Assembly (NCBI GenBank): GCA_964563435.1
Contig: CAZLXI010000027.1
Location: 3,688-67,687, forward strand
Origin: Leadbetterella sp964563435
GTDB lineage: Bacteria > Bacteroidota > Bacteroidia > Cytophagales > Spirosomataceae
Length of the DNA: 64,000 nt
Direction: 5' to 3'
A program made the position numbers and the translations under genes. The notes under the pieces are model-generated. The model worked only from the letters and a program-made list of their open reading frames with translations, had not been told where the DNA came from and did no database searches. Shown piece after piece: positions 34,880 to 42,588 of this stretch. Numbering within the stretch: position 1 is the first letter of the stretch; each line of letters begins with the position of its first letter.

Positions 34880-36307
34880 ATGCGCAGAGTGCTTTTAACG
34901 ATCATGCTTTTTCCAGCGTTTTATTCCTGCAAAGATAGCGGGAGCAACCGGGATGAACCGGCAAATGCCGACGGAAAGGTGACGTTATGGACGACTACCG
35001 GCAATCAAGTGAAGCTGCTGGTAAAAGACACGGCCGCAAGCCTTATTGAAAAGCAAAAGGATAACCAGGGCATCACTATTACACTGGAAGAGCAGGAAGC
35101 CCTGCAGGAAATGGAAGGTTTCGGGGCGGCTTTGACGGAATCATCGGCTTACCTGATGCACACAAAACTGAATGCCTCGCAGCGAAAACAGCTGATCAAC
35201 GAGCTTTTTACCAGCGACACGGGTATAGGGATCAGTTACCTGAGGGTGACCATGGGGGCTTCTGATTTTTCGCTGGAAGATTTTACGTATAATGACAGGC
35301 CTGCAGGTGAAACAGATCCCACATTAGAACATTTCTCTATAGCTCAAGACCGGCAGCACCTGATTCCGGTGTTGAAAGAGATCCTGGAGGTTTCGCCCCG
35401 TATCCGGATCATGGCCACTCCCTGGAGCGCCCCCGCCTGGATGAAAACCAACGGAAAGCTGGCAGGAGGTAAACTTAAACCCGAATATTACCCGGCGTTT
35501 GCCCTGTATTTTGTGAAATATCTGAAAGCCTATAAAAATGAAGGGATAGAAATTGACGCCATTTCCGTACAAAATGAGCCTTTGCACGAAGCCGCCTACC
35601 CGTCAATGCGGATGGAGGCTGCTGAGCAGCTCGATTTTATCAAGAACCACCTCGGGCCTTTGCTGGAGAAGGAAAACCTGAAGCCGAAGCTCCTGATTTA
35701 CGACCACAACTGGGACAGGCCCGATTATCCTTTGACCATACTCGCAGACCCCGATGCCCGGAAATATGTGAGAGGATCGGCATTTCACGCCTACGGAGGG
35801 CAGGTAACCGCTATGACCCCGGTGCAGGAGGCATTTAAAGACAAGGGCATTTACTTTACGGAAATTTCGGGAGGACAATGGGCCACCAATTTTGCCGACA
35901 ACATGGCGTGGAACATGAAAAACATCTTTATCGGAGCGCCGGCCAACTGGTCAAAAAATGCGTTACTCTGGAACCTGGCGCTTGATGAAAATCATGGCCC
36001 GAAAAATGGAGGTTGCGGAGATTGCAGAGGGGTAATTACCATTTCGGAAGGCGGCTTCATCCAACGTAATGTCGAGTATTATGCCCTGGCCCACCTGAGT
36101 AAATTTGTGGCAGATGGCGCCAAAAGGATCAAAACCAACCCGGTGACGGCCGTAGAGCACGTGGCTTTTAAAAACCCGGACGGTACCGTAGCCGTAGTGG
36201 TGTTCAATGGTGCCAATAACTTTCAACGGGTCAATATAGTCCGGGGCAATGCACAGGTCATTTCTAACCAGGAACCGGCATCTGTGGTCACCTACGTTCT
36301 GGAGTAA
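34880..36307 (+). CDS. GH30 glycoside hydrolase, lipoprotein (beta-1,6-glucanase-like)
   Basis: 475 aa from the ATG at 34880, which starts a lipoprotein signal (lipobox AFYSC); an in-frame extension to 34796 covers the hairpin and is rejected. The GH30 catalytic barrel shows MEGFGAALTESSAY, RIMATPWSAPAWMKT, acid/base SVQNEP (E233) and nucleophile FTEISGG (E328), and the small beta side domain ends in VVTYVLE. By overall pattern it is closest to the glucosylceramidase/beta-1,6-glucanase branch rather than glucuronoxylanases, but the subfamily cannot be settled by eye. It is the degrading enzyme of the SusC/D operon and is likely exposed on the surface. Confidence 0.88.
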   Translation: MRRVLLTIMLFPAFYSCKDSGSNRDEPANADGKVTLWTTTGNQVKLLVKDTAASLIEKQKDNQGITITLEEQEALQEMEGFGAALTESSAYLMHTKLNASQRKQLINELFTSDTGIGISYLRVTMGASDFSLEDFTYNDRPAGETDPTLEHFSIAQDRQHLIPVLKEILEVSPRIRIMATPWSAPAWMKTNGKLAGGKLKPEYYPAFALYFVKYLKAYKNEGIEIDAISVQNEPLHEAAYPSMRMEAAEQLDFIKNHLGPLLEKENLKPKLLIYDHNWDRPDYPLTILADPDARKYVRGSAFHAYGGQVTAMTPVQEAFKDKGIYFTEISGGQWATNFADNMAWNMKNIFIGAPANWSKNALLWNLALDENHGPKNGGCGDCRGVITISEGGFIQRNVEYYALAHLSKFVADGAKRIKTNPVTAVEHVAFKNPDGTVAVVVFNGANNFQRVNIVRGNAQVISNQEPASVVTYVLE

Positions 36308-36313
36308 GGGGGG

Positions 36314-36329
36314 CTAAAAGACCTTTTAG
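36314..36329. terminator. Hairpin region between convergent GH30 and beta-lactamase-like genes
   Basis: CTAAAAG-AC-CTTTTAG (36314-36329) is a perfect short palindrome, and CCAAAGG (36340-36346) pairs with CCTTTGG (36358-36364) right after. The 75-nt convergent spacer is thus largely self-complementary and may end transcription from both sides. Confidence 0.4.
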
Positions 36330-36382
36330 ATACCCTCATCCAAAGGAACGAGGGGCGCCTTTGGGAACAGGGAATGATCGCC

Positions 36383-37420
36383 TTAAGGTAACAGGTATAG
36401 CTCCGCCACCTTTTCCGCTATTTTGGCCGGAATCGCCTCGTTCAGGTTCGTTAGGAGGATGACGGTCAGGTCTGCATCGCGATAATACACAAATTCCGAC
36501 TTGAAGCCGTTCAGGGAGCCGCCATGCCGCACCCGGCGCCGGTTATTCAGCCGGTCTATGCTCCAGCCCAGTCCGTATTCCGAATCTGTGCCGTTATTGA
36601 GCCGGAAGGGCGTCCAAATGGCGTTATAAGATTCCGGCTTCAAAAGCTGCTGCCGGGTCAGCGCTTCATTCCATTGGATGAGGTCATCTAAAGAAGAGAG
36701 GAAGGCTCCGCTGGGCCGGAGGGTGAGAAAGGGGAAAGTGTTTTCCGGCTTACCGCCTTGCAGGCTATAGGCGTTGACACGGTGAGGTACAATTTCGGTG
36801 AAGGTGGTGGTTCGTGTGGCGGTCATACCCAGCGGCCGGAAGATCTTTTCGCTTAGAAACACATGCCAGGGTTTCCCGGATACAGCACGAATGATCTCCG
36901 CCAGCGAATAATAGCCTACATTACAATACTCGTACTTTTCTCCCGGAGTAAAGCGCAGCGGCTCCTGGTAAGCGGCCTTGATGACGTTGGTATCCGGCTG
37001 GATCAGGTAGCCGTCAAAGCCCGGCGACTCGCGCACCACACCGGAAGTATGTGACAAAAAGTGGCGGATGGTGATCGGTTTCCAGGTTTCCGGGGTGGCG
37101 GGCAGATATTTGCTGACGAGGTCATCCAGCTGCAATTTCCCTTCCTCCCAAAGCATCATTATGCCCATAGCGATCATGGGCTTGCTGACAGAAGCTATTT
37201 TAAATACGGAGGCGGAAGAAACGGGCGTTTGTGTTTCGATATTGGCCAGGCCGTAACCGCTTTTTTTAATCACTTTTCCCTCTTTGACCACCGCCAGGGC
37301 CACGCCGGGGATGCCGGTTTTTTGCATTTCGGCTAAAATGAGGGAATCGGCTGGGTCAGAAACCTGGGCGTTGGCAGTAACTGCCCAAAACAAGAGCAGG
37401 AAGAGTATACTTTTTTTCAT
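36383..37420 (-). CDS. Secreted serine beta-lactamase-like hydrolase
   Basis: 345 aa from the ATG at 37420, which begins the signal peptide (ending ANAQ); an in-frame Met 36 nt upstream adds only charged residues. Class C fold with SVSK (S77, K80), YCN as the second motif and RHGGSLNGF in place of KTG. It lacks the extra C-terminal domain of the homologue at 14910-16703. It is a periplasmic or secreted esterase/peptidase of unknown substrate. Convergent with the GH30 gene; not obviously part of that operon. Confidence 0.85.
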   Translation of the reverse strand: MKKSILFLLLFWAVTANAQVSDPADSLILAEMQKTGIPGVALAVVKEGKVIKKSGYGLANIETQTPVSSASVFKIASVSKPMIAMGIMMLWEEGKLQLDDLVSKYLPATPETWKPITIRHFLSHTSGVVRESPGFDGYLIQPDTNVIKAAYQEPLRFTPGEKYEYCNVGYYSLAEIIRAVSGKPWHVFLSEKIFRPLGMTATRTTTFTEIVPHRVNAYSLQGGKPENTFPFLTLRPSGAFLSSLDDLIQWNEALTRQQLLKPESYNAIWTPFRLNNGTDSEYGLGWSIDRLNNRRRVRHGGSLNGFKSEFVYYRDADLTVILLTNLNEAIPAKIAEKVAELYLLP

Positions 37421-37482
37421 GATCATTACATATAGAATGTTTTTTCTGAACCGCATTAGTCATATAAGACATATTAGCTAAA

Positions 37483-37546
37483 AACTAAAAGTGGCCGCCG
37501 TTACGCACATTATTTTTTTATTTAGGAGAATGTGCCGCAACTTTTA
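37483..37546. repeat. Intergenic repeat/inverted-repeat element
   Basis: ACTAAAAGT and GCACAT on the left pair with ATGTGC (37530-37535) and AACTTTTA (37539-37546) on the right. The segment TAAAAGTGGCCGCCGTT (37486-37502) recurs in inverse orientation, nearly unchanged, at 62013-62028. Similar AACTTTTA/TAAAAGTT modules lie in other spacers (3165-3175, 60643-60660, 61980-62010). Confidence 0.4.
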
Positions 37547-37597
37547 ACTGTTAGTTATTCACTGTTCACTGAACTCATATGACTTATATGCCAAACC

Positions 37598-38323
37598 CTA
37601 CCGCAGAGCGGAAAAATCAGTAGCTTTCAGAAAGACCGGTTGTATGCTTTCCACGATCTTCCCCGATTCTTCTGACTGATCCCTTACTTTTATCCAATCC
37701 GGATCACTGCGGAATCTCTCCCATGAGCGGGCTGCACTATCCGCATTGTGATGCGCCAAAAAATAGAGTAAACGACCATCTTCAGTATCAAAATACATGA
37801 GGTTGGTCATGCCGTGTTTTTCAAAGAGTGCACGGGTATGATCTTTAAAACGTTTTACGATATCGGGATACTTCCCCGGATAGCAATTGTAGGTACGCAT
37901 TTCAAATAGCCGGGGCTCAGTACCCGTATTTTGTTGAAATGCCTGGCTAAGGGCGGGATTCAGGGTCATGAATTGCGAAGTGATCTTGCTTATGATCTTA
38001 CCGTTAAGTTCTGATCGCCGGGCTACTTCCTGCCATTCCGGATCGTTGATGAATGCCTTCCAGGAGTTTTCCCGCGCCGTTTTGTCAGGAAAGCCCAGCA
38101 CGTAGTACAGCACCTGTTCATTTCCCTCTGCCGGCACCCAGTAGCCGATGTTCTCCATACCGTGCTTTTCGAAGAGTTTTAGGGTATGATTTCTGAACCG
38201 GTTAAGCAGGTCATCGAGTTTACCTTCATTGCAGTGATAGATCCGGAGCTCGTAAAAGGTTGACTGTGCCGATGAAAGCAGAGGCATCACCAGGAAAAAC
38301 GCTATGAAGATGTTTTTGTACAT
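37598..38323 (-). CDS. Exported NIPSNAP-family protein with two tandem domains
   Basis: 241 aa from the ATG at 38323 (nine extra residues upstream are not signal-like). Signal peptide ends LLSSAQ. Two NIPSNAP ferredoxin-like domains follow: the first starts FYELRIYHCNEGKLDDLL and includes LFEKHGMENIGYW, the second starts LFEMRTYNCYPGKYPDIV and includes LFEKHGMTNLMYF. The strong repeat points to an internal duplication. The function of secreted NIPSNAP proteins is not known; they resemble dimeric alpha-beta barrel proteins. Confidence 0.85.
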   Translation of the reverse strand: MYKNIFIAFFLVMPLLSSAQSTFYELRIYHCNEGKLDDLLNRFRNHTLKLFEKHGMENIGYWVPAEGNEQVLYYVLGFPDKTARENSWKAFINDPEWQEVARRSELNGKIISKITSQFMTLNPALSQAFQQNTGTEPRLFEMRTYNCYPGKYPDIVKRFKDHTRALFEKHGMTNLMYFDTEDGRLLYFLAHHNADSAARSWERFRSDPDWIKVRDQSEESGKIVESIQPVFLKATDFSALR

Positions 38324-38406
38324 TCGGGTTGAATTTTGAAGCCAGCCCAAAGTTAAAAATAAAACTTAGATAAGTAGTATGATTATTTTTGATGGAACCC
38401 GAGACA

Positions 38407-38448
38407 ATATATAGATGCTTATATCTTAGTATATCAAATTCTATATAT
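38407..38448. promoter_or_regulatory. Inverted repeat ATATATAG … CTATATAT before vapBC, candidate operator
   Basis: Perfect 8-bp arms (38407-38414 and 38441-38448) separated by 26 nt, ending 4 nt before the vapB start. VapB antitoxins repress their own operon through such repeats. Confidence 0.4.
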
Positions 38449-38451
38449 CAG

Positions 38452-38655
38452 GTGAAAACATCCATAGATTTACCGGAAGAGCTGATCGATGAAGCCATGC
38501 GGATAAGTGGAGCTAAATCAAAGATTGACGCTTTCAAAAAGGCATTGCAGGAAATGATTGACCGGGAGAGGAGGTTAAAGCTTCTTAAATTCAAGGGTAA
38601 GATAGACTTTGAAGTAGACTTAGATGCCGTTCGGAACAGAACTTCACTGTTATGA
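38452..38655 (+). CDS. vapB: VapB-type antitoxin
   Basis: 67 aa from a GTG at 38452. This start is chosen because KTSIDLPEELIDEAM is the canonical opening of the family; the frame continues upstream but that part overlaps the inverted repeat. The N-terminal half is a ribbon-helix-helix-like DNA-binding module, and the C-terminal KLLKFKGKIDFEVDLD wraps the toxin. It overlaps vapC by 4 nt (ATGA), the usual coupled arrangement. The locus is A/T-rich against its neighbours and sits just before the ribosomal operon. Confidence 0.85.
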   Translation: MKTSIDLPEELIDEAMRISGAKSKIDAFKKALQEMIDRERRLKLLKFKGKIDFEVDLDAVRNRTSLL

Positions 38656-39032
38656 TATTGGTAGATACATCCGTTTGGATAGATTATTTCAGAGCAGGTA
38701 AACATGCTGACAGATTGGATCATCTCATCCTGATGGATTTGGTTTGTACCAATGAAATTATACTCACCGAACTAATTCCTGCTCTGTCACACCGAAAGCA
38801 GAAAGAAGTAATTGAAGCTTTGGTGGCATTACCTTGTATTCCCTATACCATATCTTGGGAAGGAATCCGGCTTCTGCAAAGTTTGAATCTCCAAAACGGG
38901 ATTAATAAGGTAGGTTTGCCTGATTTAATGATCGCTCAACACTGCATAGTAGCAGACCTGGAATTTTGGAGCCTGGGTAAGCATTTTGAGTTGATGAGCA
39001 GGAATATAGCGCTGAAATTATTTAACAGTTAA
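38652..39032 (+). CDS. vapC: VapC-type PIN-domain toxin, fourth acidic residue changed
   Basis: 126 aa. PIN-domain ribonuclease fold: VDTSVWIDYF (D5), LTELI (E40), GLPDLMIAQ (D91). In the last motif, where VapC toxins usually read TxDxxF, this protein has SLGKHFE with Gly at position 109 instead of Asp, so the Mg2+-binding carboxylate cluster lacks one member. It may be weaker, use another residue, or be inactivated. Active relatives cleave tRNA or rRNA to arrest growth and are blocked by VapB. Confidence 0.85.
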   Translation: MILVDTSVWIDYFRAGKHADRLDHLILMDLVCTNEIILTELIPALSHRKQKEVIEALVALPCIPYTISWEGIRLLQSLNLQNGINKVGLPDLMIAQHCIVADLEFWSLGKHFELMSRNIALKLFNS

Positions 39033-39048
39033 AATATTTCCCCAACCC

Positions 39049-39079
39049 TTTCGCCATTAAAAAATTATCCCTATCTTTG
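39049..39079 (+). promoter_or_regulatory. Upstream promoter (P1) of the ribosomal operon
   Basis: TTT (39049-39051), 20 nt, TATCTTTG (39072-39079). The -7 element is exact and the -33 is weaker. It would give a leader of about 320 nt before rplC. Confidence 0.6.
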
Positions 39080-39318
39080 CACCGCAATTCCCGGAAGGAG
39101 TATTCTTTTCAAAAGGTTTTGAGAAGTCGGAAATCAGCCGAAACCATCACTGCCAGGACTTTAAATAGTCTCCGTTCGCGAAGTTTTATGGAAATCACCG
39201 TGAGGTAACAAGGCTTGTTCCTGCAATATAAAGTAGCCTTACCTGAAAGTTTTGGGTTCACAGTGTTGTTCAAGTTGGTTCGTATGCCAACCTCTGGAGT
39301 TAAAAACTTGCTTTAAAC
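39080..39318 (+). other. Structured leader between the two ribosomal-operon promoters
   Basis: The 369-nt spacer 39033-39401 has no gene. Between the promoters are several inverted repeats: CTTTTCAAAA with TTTTGAGAAG (39105-39126), TCGG with CCGA (39127-39141), and AGGTAACAAGGCT with AGCCTTACCT (39203-39244). The transcript from P1 would thus carry hairpins, possibly a site where a ribosomal protein such as L4 represses its own operon. It does not match a leader I know. Confidence 0.35.
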
Positions 39319-39349
39319 TTTGAATATTGTATTGGTTTTCATACCTTTG
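39319..39349 (+). promoter_or_regulatory. Main promoter (P2) of the ribosomal operon
   Basis: TTTG (39319-39322), 19 nt, TACCTTTG (39342-39349): perfect consensus, about 50 nt upstream of rplC. Confidence 0.8.
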
Positions 39350-39401
39350 CAGCCCGTTTCATGTTTGGAGCGAAAAATTGCGAATAATATAAATTATAAA
39401 T

Positions 39402-40019
39402 ATGTCTGGTATTATTGGAAAAAAAATAGGGATGACCACCATTTTTAACAATGGTGCGGCGGTGCCTTGTACAGTGATTGAAGCAGGCCCTTGTGTAGTC
39501 ACTCAGGTGAGAACTGAAGAAAACGACGGATACAAAGCGATCCAGTTGGGTTTCGGCGAGAAAAAAGAGAAGAGAACTACCAAAGCCCTTTTAGGTCACT
39601 TTAAAAAGGCCAACACCACTCCTAAGAGAAAGCTGGTTGAGTTTAAAGAGTTTGAAAAAGAATTCGCTCTGGGCGATACGATCAAAATAGAAGACGTATT
39701 TACCGAAGGTGAATTTGTTGATGTCAGCGGAAATACCAAAGGTAAGGGATTTCAGGGCGTAGTGAAACGTCATGGTTTCGGCGGGGTTGGACAAACCACT
39801 CACGGTCAGCACAACAGGGCCCGTCACCCGGGTTCTATCGGAGCCTGTTCCTATCCTGCAAGAGTATTCAAAGGACTGAAAATGGCCGGAAGAATGGGCA
39901 ACACCAAGGTGACCATTCAAAACCTCCAGGTATTGAAGCTGTTCCCCGAGAAAAACCTGATCATCGTATCCGGATCGGTTCCCGGTGGTAAGAACGGAAT
40001 CATCACCCTGCATAAGTAA
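39402..40019 (+). CDS. rplC: 50S ribosomal protein L3
   Basis: 205 aa, normal length. Binds 23S rRNA near its 3' end and starts 50S assembly. The opening GIIGKKIGMTTIFNNG and the internal loop GQTTHGQHNRARHPGSIG reaching the peptidyl-transferase centre are intact. First gene of the cluster here: rpsJ, which normally precedes it, is absent. A/T-rich leader, no Shine-Dalgarno site. Confidence 0.97.
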   Translation: MSGIIGKKIGMTTIFNNGAAVPCTVIEAGPCVVTQVRTEENDGYKAIQLGFGEKKEKRTTKALLGHFKKANTTPKRKLVEFKEFEKEFALGDTIKIEDVFTEGEFVDVSGNTKGKGFQGVVKRHGFGGVGQTTHGQHNRARHPGSIGACSYPARVFKGLKMAGRMGNTKVTIQNLQVLKLFPEKNLIIVSGSVPGGKNGIITLHK

Positions 40020-40070
40020 TTCGTAATTTTTAAAGGTCGTGGCTGACGACATCGAAAAACAGCTGATAAA

Positions 40071-40700
40071 ATGGAAGTAAAAGTAATTAACAAAACAGGT
40101 AAGGAAACCGGGAAGTCGCTTCAACTCAGTGACGAGGTTTTCGGAATTGAGCCTAACCAGCACGTGGTATGGTTAGATGTGAAGCATTATCTTGCTAACC
40201 AGCGTCAGGGAACGCACAAATCCAAAGAAAGAGCGGAAATAGCGCGTTCTACCAAGAAGCTGCTTCGTCAGAAAGGATCCGGCGGTGCCCGTCACGGTTC
40301 TGCCAAAGCGCCTATCTATGTGGGTGGAGGCAGAGTTTTCGGTCCTCGTCCGAGAAACTACGATTTCAAGCTTAACCTTAAAGTGAAGCAGCTGGCCCGT
40401 AAATCGGTGCTTTCTGCAAGACTGGCGGAGAATCAATTGAGAGTAGTGGAAGATTTCGGTTTCGAAACGCCTAAAACCAAGGCCTATATCGAGTTTCTTA
40501 GCGCGCTTTCACTGGCCGGAAAGAAAACACTCTTCGTAGTGAACGGTGCAGAAAATAACCTTTATCTGTCTGCGAGAAACATCCCTAAAACCCGCGTGGT
40601 GGATGTAAATTCAGTGAACACCTATGATCTGGTGAATACCGATACCATCCTGTTGGCGGAGAGTGCGATTTCTCAATTAGAAACCATTTTGAAAGATTAA
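40071..40700 (+). CDS. rplD: 50S ribosomal protein L4
   Basis: 209 aa. Its extended loop (QKGSGGARHGSAKAPIYVGGG) lines the peptide exit tunnel. In other bacteria L4 represses the S10 operon by binding its leader; the hairpin-rich leader here makes that plausible. It lies 51 nt after rplC and 4 nt before rplW. Confidence 0.97.
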   Translation: MEVKVINKTGKETGKSLQLSDEVFGIEPNQHVVWLDVKHYLANQRQGTHKSKERAEIARSTKKLLRQKGSGGARHGSAKAPIYVGGGRVFGPRPRNYDFKLNLKVKQLARKSVLSARLAENQLRVVEDFGFETPKTKAYIEFLSALSLAGKKTLFVVNGAENNLYLSARNIPKTRVVDVNSVNTYDLVNTDTILLAESAISQLETILKD

Positions 40701-40704
40701 AACA

Positions 40705-40992
40705 ATGAGTATCTTAAAAAGACCCATCATCACTGAGAAGACTCAGGGGTTAAACGCAAAGAATAAATATACATTTGAGGTAGGCCGCGATGCCAACAAG
40801 ATTTCCATTGCTGCAGCCGTAGAAAAAATGTATGGTGTGACCGTAGAGAAAGTGAATACGATTACGCAGATTGGTAAGAAGAAGTCGAGAATGACCCGGA
40901 ACAAGATCAGCTCCGGTAAAACAGCTACTTACAAAAAAGCAATAGTTACACTTAAGGAAGGCGAGATCATCGATTTCTACGCCGAATTATAA
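40705..40992 (+). CDS. rplW: 50S ribosomal protein L23
   Basis: 95 aa. Starts LKRPIITEKTQGLN, the family signature, and sits at the tunnel exit where trigger factor and SRP dock. Position between rplD and rplB is canonical. Confidence 0.96.
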   Translation: MSILKRPIITEKTQGLNAKNKYTFEVGRDANKISIAAAVEKMYGVTVEKVNTITQIGKKKSRMTRNKISSGKTATYKKAIVTLKEGEIIDFYAEL

Positions 40993-41045
40993 TTTAATTA
41001 TAAAGTATAGTCCCGATGGGAATCGGGGCTGCAAATGTTTGAACC

Positions 41046-41870
41046 ATGGCAGTGAAAAAATTAAATCCGGTAACACCCGGTACCCGACACAGAATTGCTC
41101 CCGACTTTTCTGATGTAACGACCAACAAGCCTGAAAAGAGCCTGTTGGGTGTGATCAAGAGAACGGGAGGTAGAAACAATGAAGGCCACAGAACCGCCAG
41201 ATATATTGGTGGCGGTCACAAGAGAAGATACCGTATTATCGACTTCAAGAGGGATAAATACGATGTTCCTGCAGAAGTATTGACGATAGAGTATGATCCG
41301 AACCGTACTTCCAGAATTGCACTTGTACAGTACACTGACGGCGAAAAGAGATACATCATCGCGCCTCAGGGACTTAAAGTAGGTCAGAAAATTGTTTCCG
41401 GTGAGAAAGTAGCTCCTGAAGTAGGTAATGCCCTCCTGTTGAAAAACATGCCTCTGGGTACTATCGTACATAATATTGAGCTGACTCCCGGCAAAGGTGC
41501 CCAGATGGCCCGCAGCGCCGGTACGTATGCCCAGGTGCTGGCCAAAGAAGGGAAATATGTTACCCTGAAAATGCCTTCCGGTGAAATGAGACTGGTACTG
41601 GCCAACAGCATGGCTACCGTAGGTTCCGTTTCCAACCCTGACCACATGAACGTGGTATTAGGGAAGGCCGGACGTAACCGTTGGTTAGGCAGAAGACCAA
41701 GAGTAAGAGGGGTGGTAATGAACCCGGTAGATCACCCCATGGGAGGTGGTGAAGGCCGTGCCTCAGGAGGTCACCCGCGTTCTCGTAACGGTCTGCTTGC
41801 CAAAGGTAAGAAAACCAGAGACAAGAACAAGTACTCTAACAAGTTAATCATTTCCAGAAGAACCAAATAA
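41046..41870 (+). CDS. rplB: 50S ribosomal protein L2
   Basis: 274 aa. Largest core protein of the 50S centre, needed for subunit joining. Contains GGGHKRRYRIIDFKR and the C-terminal GVVMNPVDHPMGGGEGRASGGHP around the essential histidine. Confidence 0.98.
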   Translation: MAVKKLNPVTPGTRHRIAPDFSDVTTNKPEKSLLGVIKRTGGRNNEGHRTARYIGGGHKRRYRIIDFKRDKYDVPAEVLTIEYDPNRTSRIALVQYTDGEKRYIIAPQGLKVGQKIVSGEKVAPEVGNALLLKNMPLGTIVHNIELTPGKGAQMARSAGTYAQVLAKEGKYVTLKMPSGEMRLVLANSMATVGSVSNPDHMNVVLGKAGRNRWLGRRPRVRGVVMNPVDHPMGGGEGRASGGHPRSRNGLLAKGKKTRDKNKYSNKLIISRRTK

Positions 41871-41883
41871 AAACAAGTAATAA

Positions 41884-42162
41884 ATGGCTCGTTCATTAAA
41901 AAAAGGACCATACATTGATTTTAGACTTGAAAACAAAGTCTTTGCAATGAATGACTCAGGAAAGAAATCCGTGATCAAGACCTGGTCAAGAAGATCCATG
42001 ATTTCGCCGGACTTTATAGGACATACGTTTGCTGTACATAACGGAAACAAGTTTATCCCGGTTTACGTGACAGATAACATGATTGGACATAAGTTAGGAG
42101 AATTTGCTCCTACGCGTAACTTCAGAGGTCACGTAAATAAGAAAGATAAAGGTAAAAGATAA
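41884..42162 (+). CDS. rpsS: 30S ribosomal protein S19
   Basis: 92 aa, identical to the E. coli length. RSLKKGPYIDF at the start and HKLGEFAPTRNFRGH at the end are family signatures; it binds the 16S head with S13. Confidence 0.97.
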   Translation: MARSLKKGPYIDFRLENKVFAMNDSGKKSVIKTWSRRSMISPDFIGHTFAVHNGNKFIPVYVTDNMIGHKLGEFAPTRNFRGHVNKKDKGKR

Positions 42163-42200
42163 TATTCTGAGAAGATACTTCTCTAATAATAGATTAAGAA

Positions 42201-42557
42201 ATGGAAGCAGTAGCAAAATTAAAGGATTTCCCTACCTCGCCGCGTAAAGCCAGGCTTGTAGCAGATCTTATCAGGGGTAAGAAAGTAAACCAGGCGCTGG
42301 GTATTCTTTCGTATCAGCCTCAGCAGGCCGCACCGGTAATTAAGAAGGTATTACTATCTGCCATTGCCAACTGGCAAAACAGGAATGAAGATGCCCGGAT
42401 TGAAGATGCTGATCTTTATGTGAAGACCATCATGATCGACGGTGGAAGAATGTTGAAGAGACTACGTCCTGCTCCCCAGGGGAGAGCTTACCGGGTAAGA
42501 AAGCGTTCTCAGCACATTACCATTGTGGTAGACACACTGGAGAATCAATCAGCATAA
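42201..42557 (+). CDS. rplV: 50S ribosomal protein L22
   Basis: 118 aa. The beta-hairpin that reaches the exit tunnel ends in RLRPAPQGRAYRVRKRSQHI. Lies between rpsS and rpsC as expected. Confidence 0.97.
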   Translation: MEAVAKLKDFPTSPRKARLVADLIRGKKVNQALGILSYQPQQAAPVIKKVLLSAIANWQNRNEDARIEDADLYVKTIMIDGGRMLKRLRPAPQGRAYRVRKRSQHITIVVDTLENQSA

Positions 42558-42588
42558 GCAAATTAAGAATTTATATTAATCAGATACA

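Noticed and set aside
39080..39349. tRNA, rpsJ or another small gene in the ribosomal leader
   Set aside because: No cloverleaf with T-arm and no S10-like frame; only hairpins and promoters.
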